Position numbers and translations under genes: made by a program. Positions 43,723 to 53,727 of a stretch of 64,000 nt of DNA are shown piece after piece. Positions within the stretch are counted from its first letter, which is position 1. Each line of letters begins with the position of its first letter. The notes under the pieces were generated by a model. The model searched no databases, was not told the origin of the DNA, and was given only the letters and a program-made list of their open reading frames with translations. The stretch is from Corynebacterium pseudopelargi (GTDB lineage: Bacteria > Actinomycetota > Actinomycetes > Mycobacteriales > Mycobacteriaceae): assembly GCF_003814005.1 (NCBI RefSeq), contig NZ_CP033898.1:2232001-2296000 (forward strand), in the 5' to 3' direction.

Positions 43723-44190
43723 ATGACGCAAAAGACCCCCCTTGAGCTAGCACAGTCTGTTCGTCCCGCGCTGACGAAGTTGTACGTGCTGTATTTCCGT
43801 ATCGCTGAGCAATCTGACCTCACGGGGCCACAGCTAACGATCCTCACGCGCCTTGCCGAAGACGGCGACTCGCGCATTAGCCACATCGCCAACGCCGAGG
43901 GCATCCGCATGCCCACCGCCTCCAACGCGCTGCACCAGCTTGAACAGCGCGGCATGGTGCGCCGTGTTCCCGATAAGAAGGACCGCCGCGGCGTGCGCGT
44001 GACGCTCACCGAGAAAGGCCGTCGCGAACTCAAGCGCGTGGGTCGCGAGCGTGACTCCTATATCGCCGACATGCTCGACACCCTGCCACCGGAGAAGTTT
44101 GCCGATGCCGAGGTAGCAGCAGAGGTGATCCGCGAATTGGCTAATACCTATCAGCACACCCTAGAAACGCAGCACAACCGCGAGCACTAA
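43723..44190 (+). CDS. malR: MarR-family regulator (MalR-like)
   Basis: 155 residues with a winged helix (ISHIANAEGIRMPTASNALHQLE and the DKKDRRGVRVTLT wing). In C. glutamicum a MarR regulator at this place, MalR, controls envelope-remodelling genes and forms an operon with a universal stress gene; the same order is seen here. The gene name is by neighbourhood and similarity. Confidence 0.75.
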   Translation: MTQKTPLELAQSVRPALTKLYVLYFRIAEQSDLTGPQLTILTRLAEDGDSRISHIANAEGIRMPTASNALHQLEQRGMVRRVPDKKDRRGVRVTLTEKGRRELKRVGRERDSYIADMLDTLPPEKFADAEVAAEVIRELANTYQHTLETQHNREH

Positions 44191-44197
44191 GGCCCCG

Positions 44198-45184
44198 ATG
44201 GTCCAGCGGAGCAAACACAGCGAAGACGGCGAGCCTTGCAGCTCTGAGCGCTTCGCCTTCGACCACCAGCCGGCACGAGTTCTTGTGGCCTGGAGCCCCT
44301 CGGCAACCGGCGCGGAGGCAATCGCCTCCGCCGCTTGGCTTGCCCGCACGGCCAATGTAGAGGTTCAATGCGTCACCACCTTTCTACGGCCGTGGCCTTC
44401 GCCTTCGGTAAGCAAACTGGGCTCCAAGTACAAAAAGTGGTTTAAAAAAGAGGCCGCTGCCTGCGAGAAGGCAGTAAAAAAGCAGCTCGAAGCTGCGGGC
44501 GTGGATCAAGCCCACTGGGCCAAAGAGGTGTCTATTTTTGCCGATGGCACCAATGAGGCCAATCTCATCGCCCAGGCAGCCGAGGACTTCGGTGCCGATA
44601 TCGTGCTGCTTGGTTCCAGCGCGGCGGCGTCGAAAGGCCGATTGCTAGCAGGCTCTACTGCCGATGCCCTCCTACACACCTCCCCGGTACCGGTGGGGCT
44701 GATTCCGCGCGATCCGAAGCTTTCTAAGCGCGGAGTTACGCGGCTGAACTTCGGCATCATTGGCGACGAGATCGATGATGCAGCCCTGATGCGCGCAGCC
44801 AGACTGGCAGAGATTTGGACCACTCCGCTGAGGATCCTTGCGCTTTCGCCCTCCGGATTCGGCGATCCGCCGATTTCCGAGAGCCTGGAACTTCCCTCCG
44901 ATATCACCTTGGAGTGGCGCGAGCGCACCCTGGCGGTATTGGATCGCTGCCGCGACCGGGTGGCAAAAGAGATTCCCAATATCGAGATCACTACCCAGAT
45001 CGGCTCCGGCAATGGTTGGGCTGGTGCCCTTGATGCGCTGAAATGGAAAAAGGGCGATCTATTATGCTTAGGGTCTTCACCCATGGGCGCGTTTGAGCGG
45101 GTATTCATTGGCTCTCAAGCAACAGAGATGCTGCCCTATGTATCCGTGCCGGTGTTGATGATTCCAAAATCTGCGCAGCGTTAA
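44198..45184 (+). CDS. Universal stress protein, two Usp domains
   Basis: 328 residues with two Usp-like halves: RVLVAWSPSATGAEA...GSSAAASKGRLLAGSTADAL and LNFGIIGDEIDD...GSSPMGAFERVFIGSQATEM. The G-x2-G-x9-GS(S/T) ATP motif is near complete in both. 7 bases after malR, so in one operon. Confidence 0.85.
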   Translation: MVQRSKHSEDGEPCSSERFAFDHQPARVLVAWSPSATGAEAIASAAWLARTANVEVQCVTTFLRPWPSPSVSKLGSKYKKWFKKEAAACEKAVKKQLEAAGVDQAHWAKEVSIFADGTNEANLIAQAAEDFGADIVLLGSSAAASKGRLLAGSTADALLHTSPVPVGLIPRDPKLSKRGVTRLNFGIIGDEIDDAALMRAARLAEIWTTPLRILALSPSGFGDPPISESLELPSDITLEWRERTLAVLDRCRDRVAKEIPNIEITTQIGSGNGWAGALDALKWKKGDLLCLGSSPMGAFERVFIGSQATEMLPYVSVPVLMIPKSAQR

Positions 45185-45217
45185 GCCCGGCCCGAACTAC
45201 CCGAGGAGCCTGAGAAT

Positions 45218-45865
45218 ATGACTGTTGTAGTCACCGGAGCCAGCAAAGGCATTGGCTTGGCCACCACCAAAGCACTGCTAGATGCCGGATATGAGGTGAT
45301 TGCCCAGTACCGCGATACCGAACCCAGCTTTTCGCATGAGAATTTGAGCTGGTGGCAGGCAAGTTTTGACCCCGGCGCGAGCCTAGAGCCACCGGCAGCG
45401 AACGTTGAGGCCATCGTCCACTGCGCCGGCGTTGCCATTTTGGGCACTTGCGCGCAGCTTGATCCGCAGGATTGGCGCGATCACATGGAAGTCAACCTCT
45501 ATGGCCCTATCGAGCTCACCAGGATGCTGCTGCCGGAATTGCGCAAGCGCGATGGGCACGTCATTTACATCAATTCTGGTGCGGGTTTGCACACGAAGCC
45601 CGAGTGGGGTGGGTATTCTGCCAGTAAATTTGCCGCCCGCGCCTGGTGCGATACCTTGCGCGCCGAGGAACCGGATATCCGCGTGACCTCCATTTATCCT
45701 GGCAGGGTGAATACGGATATGCAGCGAGCGATCGTTGCCTACGAGGGCAAAGAGTACGATGGTTCGCAGTTCATTGCGCCGGAAACCATCGCCCAAACGG
45801 TGCTTTCGGTGCTGCAAACCCCGCGCGATGCGCAGGTCAACGACGTATCTATCCGCCCACGCTAG
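45218..45865 (+). CDS. Short-chain dehydrogenase/reductase
   Basis: 215 residues. Cofactor loop TGASKGIG, catalytic YSASK, and a Ser in INSGAG. Probably NADPH-dependent; substrate unknown. Ribosome site GAGGAG before ATG 45218. Co-directional with usp and the next membrane protein gene. Confidence 0.85.
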   Translation: MTVVVTGASKGIGLATTKALLDAGYEVIAQYRDTEPSFSHENLSWWQASFDPGASLEPPAANVEAIVHCAGVAILGTCAQLDPQDWRDHMEVNLYGPIELTRMLLPELRKRDGHVIYINSGAGLHTKPEWGGYSASKFAARAWCDTLRAEEPDIRVTSIYPGRVNTDMQRAIVAYEGKEYDGSQFIAPETIAQTVLSVLQTPRDAQVNDVSIRPR

Positions 45866-45878
45866 GAGGCCGAGCGCT

Positions 45879-46352
45879 GTGGCTGCACCAAAAGAGCACC
45901 CGGAAAATGACCTAAGCTCCGATGCCGACTACGCCAATCGGCATCGCCCGGCGCCGCGTAACTTCGATGAGCTTGCCGACGCCCCCGACCCCTTCATCGA
46001 GGCGCAGCGAAACCGCCGCTCTACCAAGCAAGCCATCGCCTTTGTGCTGTTTATCCCAGGGCTGACCATGCTAGTTGCCTTGCTGCTGGCCATCGTGGCG
46101 CGCGCCATGGGTGGGCCTTTATGCGAAAGCGGGCACGCCACCTGGATTTGTAGCCGCGAGGCAGAAATCTGGTGGCCCATCGCATCGTCGATCGTGCCAG
46201 TTGGCGGCATCGTTGCCTGCGGGGTGATCCTATGGCGCAAATACCTTGGCTATATCCGCTGGCGCCCGTGGATGGGCGCGTTTTGGGCCACTGCTTTATG
46301 GGCCATGTTCTGGATGTTGGTGACATTCCAGATGCTCATCGTCGGCCACTAG
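45879..46352 (+). CDS. Membrane protein of unknown function
   Basis: 157 residues: polar N-terminus (about 45 residues) and three to four hydrophobic segments (AIAFVLFIPGLTMLVALLLA, PIASSIVPVGGIVACGVIL, AFWATALWAMFWMLV). Start GTG 45879 after AGGAGG. Not recognised. Two Cys residues (LCESGHATWICS) lie in a predicted outer loop and might form a disulfide. Confidence 0.7.
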   Translation: MAAPKEHPENDLSSDADYANRHRPAPRNFDELADAPDPFIEAQRNRRSTKQAIAFVLFIPGLTMLVALLLAIVARAMGGPLCESGHATWICSREAEIWWPIASSIVPVGGIVACGVILWRKYLGYIRWRPWMGAFWATALWAMFWMLVTFQMLIVGH

Positions 46353-46359
46353 CCTGCCG

Positions 46360-47289
46360 CTAGCCCGCGGCGGCCTGCTTGGCTACTTCCTTGCAGCGCT
46401 CCTGCCCGCAGTTGCGGGTTTCGATGTTGGCATGGCAATCGGGGCACATCAGCACGAGCGCGCGGCATTCGTCTTCGTTGATGCAGTGCTCGAACTTATT
46501 GGTTGCCGCACCGCATTGCACGCAGTGCCCAAGTTGAACAAAGCCTGGGTCCTCGGTGCCGGCACCGAATTCCATGTGCATGCGCTTGTCAAAGACGTAG
46601 AGTGAGCCTTCCCAGAGGCCATCGTTGCCGTATTTTTCGCCGTAGCGCACGATGCCACCGTCGATTTGGTAGACCTCTTCAAAGCCACGGTTTTTCATCA
46701 GCGAGGAAAGAATCTCGCATCGGATTCCGCCCGTGCAATAGGAGATGACGGGCTTGTCCTTCATCCAATCGTATTTGCCTGATTCGAGCTCGCGAATGAA
46801 GTCGTGGGTGGTATTGACGTCCGGGACCACGGCGTTTCTAAACTTGCCAATCTCGGCTTCCATGGCATTGCGCCCATCAAAGAACACCACTTCATCGCCG
46901 CGTTCTTCTACAAGCTTGTTTACCTCTTCGGGTTTGAGGTGCACACCGCCACCGATCACGCCCTTTTCGTCCACCTTGAGTTCCCCAGGGGCGCCAAAGG
47001 CCACGATCTCGTCGCGAACTTTCACGCTGAGTTTAGGAAAGTCCTCCGCCCCGCCCTCAGACCACTTGAATTCGGTGCCTTTAAAGCCGGGGTATTCACG
47101 AAACGCCCGAACATAGCGTTTGCAGGCATCCATTGGCCCGCCGACGGTGCCATTGATGCCGTGTTCGGAGATGAGGATGCGACCTTTGAGCCCAAGCAGG
47201 CGGCAGAGTTCGCGCTGCCAGAGCATCATCGCCTTTGGGTCGGCGATGGGAGTGAACTTGTAATACAACAGGATTTTGCTTTGGTGCAC
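46360..47289 (-). CDS. trhO: tRNA uridine(34) hydroxylase, rhodanese type
   Basis: 309 residues. N-terminal acylphosphatase-like domain ([16 protein letters not shown]), a rhodanese domain with the active Cys in [10 protein letters not shown], and a C-terminal Cys-rich segment ([21 protein letters not shown]). YceA/TrhO enzymes use O2 to form 5-hydroxyuridine at wobble position 34. Start GTG 47289. Confidence 0.85.
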   Translation of the reverse strand: MHQSKILLYYKFTPIADPKAMMLWQRELCRLLGLKGRILISEHGINGTVGGPMDACKRYVRAFREYPGFKGTEFKWSEGGAEDFPKLSVKVRDEIVAFGAPGELKVDEKGVIGGGVHLKPEEVNKLVEERGDEVVFFDGRNAMEAEIGKFRNAVVPDVNTTHDFIRELESGKYDWMKDKPVISYCTGGIRCEILSSLMKNRGFEEVYQIDGGIVRYGEKYGNDGLWEGSLYVFDKRMHMEFGAGTEDPGFVQLGHCVQCGAATNKFEHCINEDECRALVLMCPDCHANIETRNCGQERCKEVAKQAAAG

Positions 47290-47345
47290 CCCTTAAATGC
47301 TACTACGCTCAAAAGAGAGCATTTTCTACTTCAAGGGAGCTTGGC

Positions 47346-47831
47346 GTGCACATCATCCTCATGGGCGTTTCTGGCAGCGGCAAAACCACCGTCGGAACCC
47401 TGTTGGCGCAGCGTTTGAACATGACGTACCGCGATGGAGATGATTTACACCCCCAAGCCAATGTTGAGAAGATGGCCGCAGGCATTCCGCTTAACGACGA
47501 AGACCGCTGGCCTTGGCTCCAGCGCGTGGGGGATTGGCTGGCCGAGCACAATGGCATTATGGCCTGCAGCGCCTTGAAGCGCTCCTATCGCGACTATATC
47601 CGTGAGTACGCGCCCACGGCGGTCTTTGTGCATGTGCACGGCTCAAGGGAGTTGCTTGCTAGCCGTATGGCGGCACGGCAGGGCCACTTCATGCCTGTGT
47701 CTTTGCTTGATTCTCAGCTCGCCACATTGGAACCACTCGAAGACGACGAACCCGGCGCGGTCTTTTCTATTGAACCGACGCCGGAGGAGATCGTCGAGGC
47801 GATCGTCGAATGGCTTGAGGCTAAGGCCTAA
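47346..47831 (+). CDS. gntK: Gluconokinase
   Basis: Phosphorylates gluconate to 6-phosphogluconate. 161 residues, P-loop GVSGSGKTT, followed by DGDDLHPQANVEKM and CSALKRSYRD, all characteristic. GTG start at 47346. Convergent with gntP (10-base gap). Confidence 0.93.
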   Translation: MHIILMGVSGSGKTTVGTLLAQRLNMTYRDGDDLHPQANVEKMAAGIPLNDEDRWPWLQRVGDWLAEHNGIMACSALKRSYRDYIREYAPTAVFVHVHGSRELLASRMAARQGHFMPVSLLDSQLATLEPLEDDEPGAVFSIEPTPEEIVEAIVEWLEAKA

Positions 47832-47841
47832 AGCGCGAGGC

Positions 47842-49230
47842 CTAGAGCGCGAGGCTAATGCCGTAGAGCAGGAGCGTCATTAAGAAGCCCACGGTGCCGA
47901 TGAGTACCTGGTTCATAGTCCAGGTTTTCAAGGTGGTGGCAACGTCCATGCCCATGAGCCTGCCCACCAGCCAGAAGCCGGAGTCGTTGACGTGGGAGCC
48001 AAAGACGGAGCCTGCGGCTGCGGCGAGCACCATGAGTGCGATCTGGAAGGAAGAGAAGTCGCCCGCGGCAACAGCCGGTGCCATCAGCGCTGCGGTGGTG
48101 GTCAGTGCCACGGTGGCAGAACCCTGAGCCAGGCGTAGCAGCACGGCCACCAGCCAGCAGCCAAGGATGACTGGCACGCCCAGGTTTTCCATGGAATTGG
48201 CCAGGGCATCGCCAATGCCGGAGGTGCGAAGCACGCCACCGAACATGCCGCCGGCGCCGGTGATCAACACCACGGAGCAGATGGGGCCTAGGGAGCCTTC
48301 GAGGATGCTTTCAACTTCTTTGCGGCTGCGCCCCTGGCGCAATCCGAGCACCACGATGGCCACGAGGGCGGTGATGAGCAAGGCGATTGGGGTGGAGCCT
48401 AAAAAGCCCATGACGGTGCCAAAGGCGGTGTCTTCTTCGATCCAGCCCGCGGCCACTGCCATATTCATGCCGGTGTTGCCGAAGATTAATACGATGGGCA
48501 GCACGAGCAGCGCAACCACGGTGCCTGGCTTGGCGGGATTGTCAGGCATTGCTACCTGTTTGCCGCCGGTGAGGAGGTCAGGCACTGGTAGTGGGAACTT
48601 CTTGCCTAGGAACTTGCCCCAGAGGTAGCCGGAAACGTACCAGGTGGGCAGCGCCACGATCAGGCCGAGCAGCAGCACGAGGCCGATGTCTGCATTGAAA
48701 AATTCGCTGGCTGCAATAGGGCCTGGGTGTGGGGGAAGGAAGACGTGCATCACAGAGAACGCGCCCGCCGCGGGGATGCCGTAGGCAAGCACTGGGCCAT
48801 TGAGCCTGCGGGCCACGGCGAAGATCACCGGTAGCATCACCATCAGGCCGGCATCGAAGAAGATGGGAAAGCCCACGATCAAGCTGGCAATGCCGAGCGC
48901 TAAGGGCGCTTTATCTTCGCCGAATTTGCGCACCATGGCGTCGGCAAGCGCCTGGGCACCACCGGAGGTTTCTACCAGCCTGCCTAACATTGCGCCGAGG
49001 CCAACGAGCAGGGCTACGCTGGCGAGTGTTTTGCCAAAACCATCGGTCATGGTGGGGACCACGCCGGTGACAGGGATGCCTGCGGCGAGCGCGGTGATGG
49101 CTGAGACGAGGGTGAGTGTGAGAAAGGCGTGCAGTTTGAGCACGATCACACAAAAGAGGATCACGGCGATGGCGCCGGCGGCGATGGCCAGCAGTGGCCC
49201 CGCCGAGAGCGTTGGCTCCCAAGTATCCAT
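47842..49230 (-). CDS. gntP: Gluconate permease
   Basis: 462-residue GntP-family proton symporter with about 12-14 helices. PIFFDAGLMVMLPV and VFLPPHPGPIAAS are family blocks. Pairs with gntK. Upstream lie two copies of ACAGTGTATA. Confidence 0.92.
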   Translation of the reverse strand: MDTWEPTLSAGPLLAIAAGAIAVILFCVIVLKLHAFLTLTLVSAITALAAGIPVTGVVPTMTDGFGKTLASVALLVGLGAMLGRLVETSGGAQALADAMVRKFGEDKAPLALGIASLIVGFPIFFDAGLMVMLPVIFAVARRLNGPVLAYGIPAAGAFSVMHVFLPPHPGPIAASEFFNADIGLVLLLGLIVALPTWYVSGYLWGKFLGKKFPLPVPDLLTGGKQVAMPDNPAKPGTVVALLVLPIVLIFGNTGMNMAVAAGWIEEDTAFGTVMGFLGSTPIALLITALVAIVVLGLRQGRSRKEVESILEGSLGPICSVVLITGAGGMFGGVLRTSGIGDALANSMENLGVPVILGCWLVAVLLRLAQGSATVALTTTAALMAPAVAAGDFSSFQIALMVLAAAAGSVFGSHVNDSGFWLVGRLMGMDVATTLKTWTMNQVLIGTVGFLMTLLLYGISLAL

Positions 49231-49244
49231 TTGTTAAAGACCTC

Positions 49245-49282
49245 ACAGTGTATAGAGGATGAGGGACACACAACAGTGTATA
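49245..49282. promoter_or_regulatory. Direct repeat ACAGTGTATA upstream of gntP and nei-like gene
   Basis: Two exact 10-base copies at 49245-49254 and 49273-49282, 28 bases apart. On the minus strand they read TATACACTGT, so each overlaps a possible -10 box. They may be operators for a gluconate-responsive regulator or simply duplicated promoters. Confidence 0.45.
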
Positions 49283-49319
49283 TTTCCTTGAAGTAGCCGT
49301 GGCATTTAGCATCGAGGAT

Positions 49320-50129
49320 ATGCCCGAAGGACACGTGATCCACCGCCTTGCCAAAGAACTCGACCAGCACTTTGGCGGCACCATCCCCGAAGTGAGCTCC
49401 CCTCAGGGGCGCTTTGCTGCCGAGGCCAAAGCCTTAGATTCTCTTGCCTATGATCATGCAGAGGCCTGGGGCAAACACCTTTTTGTCCACTTCGCACCGG
49501 AACGCCTCGAACACATTGTGCATATTCATCTTGGGCTCATTGGTAGTTTTCGCATCGAGCCGGCCGAAGAAGTGTGGGGCCAAATACGGTTGCGCATAGC
49601 CAATGACGCCATCGCGGCGAATCTGCGCGGCCCGCAGTGGTGCAGGTTGATTAGCGAGGAAGAACAGTGCCGCGCAACAGGAAAACTCGGCGCCGATCCG
49701 CTGCGCGAAGATGCCGACTTCGCGCCGATCTTGGAAAAAGTGCGCCGCTCCAAACGCTCGGTTGCCTCCCTGCTCATGGATCAAAAACTCTTTGCCGGTG
49801 TGGGCAATATTTATCGCGCAGAAACGCTCTTTCGCCTCGGCATTGATCCCTTCACCCCAGGTGAGCGCCTAGATTGCTGGGCCGAAGTGTGGGAGGATCT
49901 TCGCTTTTTAATGGCCCAAGGAGTCCAGCGCGGCCGCATCGATACCGTGCGCGAGATCCACACGCCCGAAGCGATGGGGCGCCCGCCGCGCAAAGATGAT
50001 CACGGCGGCGAGGTCTATGTGTATCGCCGCAGCGGCCAGCCCTGCTATGTGTGCGGCCACCCCATTGCCGAGCAAAGCATGGAAGGACGCAATCTTTTTT
50101 GGTGCCCTGAATGCCAACGCCAACACTAG
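49320..50129 (+). CDS. nei: Fpg/Nei-family DNA glycosylase
   Basis: Removes oxidised bases and nicks the abasic site. The catalytic N-terminal Pro requires the mature protein to start PEGH, so I use ATG 49320 (MPEGHVIHRL), although the frame opens at 49299. Further: LMDQKLFAGVGNIYRAE (helix-two-turn-helix) and a C-terminal zinc finger (CYVCGHP...FWCPECQ). MPEGH favours the Nei branch. Confidence 0.85.
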   Translation: MPEGHVIHRLAKELDQHFGGTIPEVSSPQGRFAAEAKALDSLAYDHAEAWGKHLFVHFAPERLEHIVHIHLGLIGSFRIEPAEEVWGQIRLRIANDAIAANLRGPQWCRLISEEEQCRATGKLGADPLREDADFAPILEKVRRSKRSVASLLMDQKLFAGVGNIYRAETLFRLGIDPFTPGERLDCWAEVWEDLRFLMAQGVQRGRIDTVREIHTPEAMGRPPRKDDHGGEVYVYRRSGQPCYVCGHPIAEQSMEGRNLFWCPECQRQH

Positions 50130-50140
50130 GCTTGATTGCC

Positions 50141-51634
50141 ATGAGCATGCCTGCACTTCCTTCCGCAGTGATCACAGCAATTGAAGCACCCCTGATTCAG
50201 GCCGCGGCCCCGGATGCTCTTATGCAACAGGCAGCACACCATGTGGCCCTTGCCGCGCGCAGCATGCTGGCATCGGGCAGGGTAGTGGTGTTGGCGGGTT
50301 CCGGCGGCAATGGCGGCGATGGCCTCTACGCGGGAGCCGAGCTGGCCATGCAGGGCTACCAGGTGCAGGCCATCTTGACGGGCTCAAGCGCACACGAGCC
50401 GGCACTGCAGGCCTTTGTGCAGGCAGGTGGCGAGGTGATCCAGGAACCAGGGCACGCCGATTTGCTTATCGACGCCATGCTTGGCATCGGAGCGCGCGGG
50501 CAGCTACGCCCAAACGCAGCCGAGCTGGTGCGCCATTTTGCAGGCACTCCCACCCTCAGCGTGGATGTGCCCTCGGGTATTCACCCCGATACTGGCCTGC
50601 CCGAGGGTGAGGTGTTTGTGCAGGCAGATGTGTGCGTTACCTTTGGCGCCGCACGGATGGTGCATGGGCTTAGCCACCAAAGTGGGCAGGTGTGGGTGGC
50701 CAAGGTAGAGCCGATTGGCCAAGCGCTGCAACAGGCCGCCCGTGACGATGCTTCATGCGCCCTTTGGCTACTGCGCGCCATCGAACGCGATCGCTACCAG
50801 GCACCTCAAGGGCTAAGAGCAATTCAGGCTGATCTTGCCTGGCCACAATGGGAGCCAACACCTACAGAACATAAATACAGCGGCGTGGCCGGCATCGTCG
50901 CTGGTTCCCAGGAATATCCGGGTGCCGGGGTACTCGCGGTAGCAGGTGCTATCCACACCACGCCAAGCATGAAGCATGTGGTGGCACCGGATGATCTAGT
51001 CAAACACCTCGTGCTCCAGCGCTATCCCGAGATGGTGTGTACACAAAGCATTGAGGCCAGTAGCAAGAAGGTGCAGGCCTGGCTGTTTGGCCCTGGTTGC
51101 ACTGAACGTGCAGCCCTGATGGCATTAATGCAGCGCCCAGAGCCACTGGTGCTCGACGCCAGCGCCTTGGGCATGGTGGCAGAAGATATTGCTGGGCTGC
51201 AGCAGCGGCAGGCGCCCACAATACTCACCCCGCACGCAGGAGAATTTGCCACCCTGGCCAGCGCCTGCGGTGTGGGCGCTGAGCCTAGGCTTGAACATGT
51301 GCAAGCCATGGCCAAAAAGCTCAAGTGCACCGTGCTGCTCAAGGGGCGCTTCACCTTAATCAGTGATGGCACGCACTCCTATTCTGTAGATGCTGGCCAT
51401 GGGTGGCTAGCAACACCAGGCAGTGGCGATGTACTCAGCGGGATCCTAGTGGCCTTGGTGGCCAAAGCTGTTCATGGTGGCCCTAGCGTGGATTACGTTC
51501 AGGTAGCGACCCAGGCGGCCACGCTGCATGCTCGCGCTGGTTGGTTGGCGGCTCGCACCCCTTCAGGCCACAGCACAATGACTGCCTTAGCCATTGCCGA
51601 GGCTGTGCCCGAGGCCACAGCGCAGACAGGTTAA
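50141..51634 (+). CDS. nnr: Bifunctional NAD(P)HX repair enzyme (epimerase + dehydratase)
   Basis: Repairs hydrated NAD(P)H. N-terminal YjeF_N epimerase domain (AGSGGNGGDGLYAGAEL, DAMLGIGARGQ, SVDVPSGIHPDTG), C-terminal ADP-dependent dehydratase (LTPHAGEFATLA, LLKGRFTLIS, GSGDVLSGIL). About 497 residues. Start could also be ATG 50111 (overlapping nei) or ATG 50147; no strong ribosome site decides. An exact 13-bp word encodes LIDAM. Confidence 0.88.
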   Translation: MSMPALPSAVITAIEAPLIQAAAPDALMQQAAHHVALAARSMLASGRVVVLAGSGGNGGDGLYAGAELAMQGYQVQAILTGSSAHEPALQAFVQAGGEVIQEPGHADLLIDAMLGIGARGQLRPNAAELVRHFAGTPTLSVDVPSGIHPDTGLPEGEVFVQADVCVTFGAARMVHGLSHQSGQVWVAKVEPIGQALQQAARDDASCALWLLRAIERDRYQAPQGLRAIQADLAWPQWEPTPTEHKYSGVAGIVAGSQEYPGAGVLAVAGAIHTTPSMKHVVAPDDLVKHLVLQRYPEMVCTQSIEASSKKVQAWLFGPGCTERAALMALMQRPEPLVLDASALGMVAEDIAGLQQRQAPTILTPHAGEFATLASACGVGAEPRLEHVQAMAKKLKCTVLLKGRFTLISDGTHSYSVDAGHGWLATPGSGDVLSGILVALVAKAVHGGPSVDYVQVATQAATLHARAGWLAARTPSGHSTMTALAIAEAVPEATAQTG

Positions 51635-51694
51635 ACTGTGCCAAAGCCGCACAACCCGGCGGCCAGTACACAACGAGACCACAAGGACACCACC

Positions 51695-53023
51695 ATGTCT
51701 GCTGCGCCTACGTTGGCAAGGCCAACTTCGCCTGCCCGCCCCAGAATCTTTGCCGCCACCTTCGTTTCCGAGATTGCCGTCGGCGCCCATGTCGGTGGCG
51801 TCGGTGCACTCATCGCACTGCTTGCTCAAGACTTTGATCTTCCGATCAGCCACTTCGCTATTCTCGGTTCCTTCCTTGGCGTGGGCATGGTGCTGTTTAG
51901 CTTGCTTTCCAAGTGGCTCATGGAAGCCACCGCTGGCATGGTGCTGAAAGCATCTTCGACCATGGTGATGCTGGGGGCTATTGGTCTAGCTTTCGCCCCC
52001 TGGGCCAACCTGGCCATCGCTTCTGGTTTAAGCGTTGCGCTGGGCACGTCCCTCGTCATTTTGATTGTGCCATCGGTATTAGCGGGGCCGAACCGTGCGC
52101 GAGATATTGCGCTTGCCAACGGGGCTTCTTCTGCCGCGTCCATCGCCTCACCGCTGCTTTATGGCCTTTTTGCCTCGCTGCCACTGCTGGAAGGACGCTG
52201 GGCAGCACTGATGTTGGCCTTCCCGGCCCTGTACGTGATGGTGACGATCCGCAATGTGGACTTCGTGCATACCCCCTCCGCTTTTGCTGAGCGACGTGCA
52301 GGAAGAAAAGGGAAGCGACGCCGCGATCTTGCAGATGCCTTTGGCAAAGTGCCTTCCGTCAAGGCCTTTGGCGGCGCCAAAAATGTGGCCGATGATGAAC
52401 TTGCCCGAGCAGCGGTAGCTTCAAGTGCTCAAAGCGTGCACGTTTCTTCCTTTCACGATGCACCTTCTGAGCACCTGCCCAAGGCCTCAAAGCGCGAACG
52501 CCGCCAAATCAAGGTGGGACTGCTGCGCGTAGCGCTGAGCTTGGTGGCTGAGTTCGCGTTATACACCTGGGGTGTGGCTCGCCTACTCGATATCGGTGTA
52601 CCCAATGCCACTGCAGCAACCCTTGGTGCGGTGTTCCCCCTTGGTATGGCTGCAGGCCGTTTATCTGCCGGAGTGCTCATTCGCTGGCGCTACATCTTCC
52701 ATGCCAGCGTGGCCGGCGCCATGCTTGGAACCATCATCATCGGCACAGGCACTTCTGCCGTGGTGGTTGTGGTGGGACTGCTTGTAGCCGGCATGGGCAA
52801 CGCCCTGCTATATCCCATCACCGTTGATGACTTGGTTGCGCAGCCTTCACTTTCTCCAAATCGTGCCGCAGCGTTATCAGCGCTTGCCGGGGGAGTAGTG
52901 GTGTTTGCTATGCCTTTAGTCTTGGCTTGGATGCAGAACTTCCTCACCCTTGGCCACTCACTCCTGCTCCTGTTCCCGGTGACATTGGTGCTCTTCCTGT
53001 TACCGAACGGGCGCAAGAACTAA
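51695..53023 (+). CDS. MFS transporter
   Basis: 442 residues, 12 helices in two halves around a long cytoplasmic loop (about residues 195-290) rich in basic residues. Substrate unknown. Start ATG 51695 with AAGGA upstream; an open GTG at 51638 is less likely. No linked regulator. Confidence 0.78.
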   Translation: MSAAPTLARPTSPARPRIFAATFVSEIAVGAHVGGVGALIALLAQDFDLPISHFAILGSFLGVGMVLFSLLSKWLMEATAGMVLKASSTMVMLGAIGLAFAPWANLAIASGLSVALGTSLVILIVPSVLAGPNRARDIALANGASSAASIASPLLYGLFASLPLLEGRWAALMLAFPALYVMVTIRNVDFVHTPSAFAERRAGRKGKRRRDLADAFGKVPSVKAFGGAKNVADDELARAAVASSAQSVHVSSFHDAPSEHLPKASKRERRQIKVGLLRVALSLVAEFALYTWGVARLLDIGVPNATAATLGAVFPLGMAAGRLSAGVLIRWRYIFHASVAGAMLGTIIIGTGTSAVVVVVGLLVAGMGNALLYPITVDDLVAQPSLSPNRAAALSALAGGVVVFAMPLVLAWMQNFLTLGHSLLLLFPVTLVLFLLPNGRKN

Positions 53024-53028
53024 CAGCG

Positions 53029-53574
53029 CTACTGCGCTGCAGGCACTCCAAGAATTTCGCAGTGGTCGATATTGACACTTACTTGGTTATAGCCGCTGTT
53101 TTTTCCGCGTACAGTCACTTGATCCCCCTTGTTAAGCATCTTCGCGGATTCAAGATCTTCGGGATCCAACTCGCAGGAGACGAAATGCAGATCCCAACTA
53201 TCGGTGCCCTCGATATTCACGGCTTTGCTTCGCAAAATATCAGTAACGTTTCGCACCACACCGGACACTTCAAGGGTTTTGCCCTTCCATTTTTCGTCCG
53301 CTCTTAATTCATTACTTGAATATTCAGCGATCAGCTCGTCGGCGGTTACCGGAATGATTGCCTCTTCAACCGATACAGGTTCAGCGCTAGGATCTTGGTT
53401 CACCTGCGCCTCAGCGGTCGCAAGCGCAGCTTCTGTCTTTGACGCTTTATCGCTGTCGACATCCTTATTGCCACCCATCAGCATGACAAAAAAGACCAAA
53501 ACTGGAGCTGCGATGAGCCAGAAGCCCTTCTTTTTGTACGGCGGGATCTTGGGCTCTTGCGAAGCTGAGTACAT
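53029..53574 (-). CDS. Membrane-anchored OB-fold protein
   Basis: 181 residues: basic N-terminus, one hydrophobic anchor (FWLIAAPVLVFFVMLMG), an Ala/Glu linker and an OB-fold-like C-terminus (LEVSGVVRNVTDI, LNKGDQVTVRGKNSG) of the tRNA_anti-like group. Probably outside the cell. Function unknown. Confidence 0.7.
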   Translation of the reverse strand: MYSASQEPKIPPYKKKGFWLIAAPVLVFFVMLMGGNKDVDSDKASKTEAALATAEAQVNQDPSAEPVSVEEAIIPVTADELIAEYSSNELRADEKWKGKTLEVSGVVRNVTDILRSKAVNIEGTDSWDLHFVSCELDPEDLESAKMLNKGDQVTVRGKNSGYNQVSVNIDHCEILGVPAAQ

Positions 53575-53683
53575 ATTTACCTTTCAACTACTAAAGTGAC
53601 TCAGCTAGACCAGCGTGATCCTTCTCATCCTTGTTACAGGGGGTATTTATTCTCATTCCCCCATGCCACTTTAGAGCATAAAT

Positions 53684-53713
53684 AAAAGCACCGCCCCACA
53701 ACGGGACGGTGCC
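53684..53713 (-). terminator. Terminator after leuS
   Basis: GGCACCGTCCC / GGGGCGGTGC hairpin on the minus strand followed by TTTTATTTA. Confidence 0.85.
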
Positions 53714-53727
53714 AGCTCTAAGAGCGC

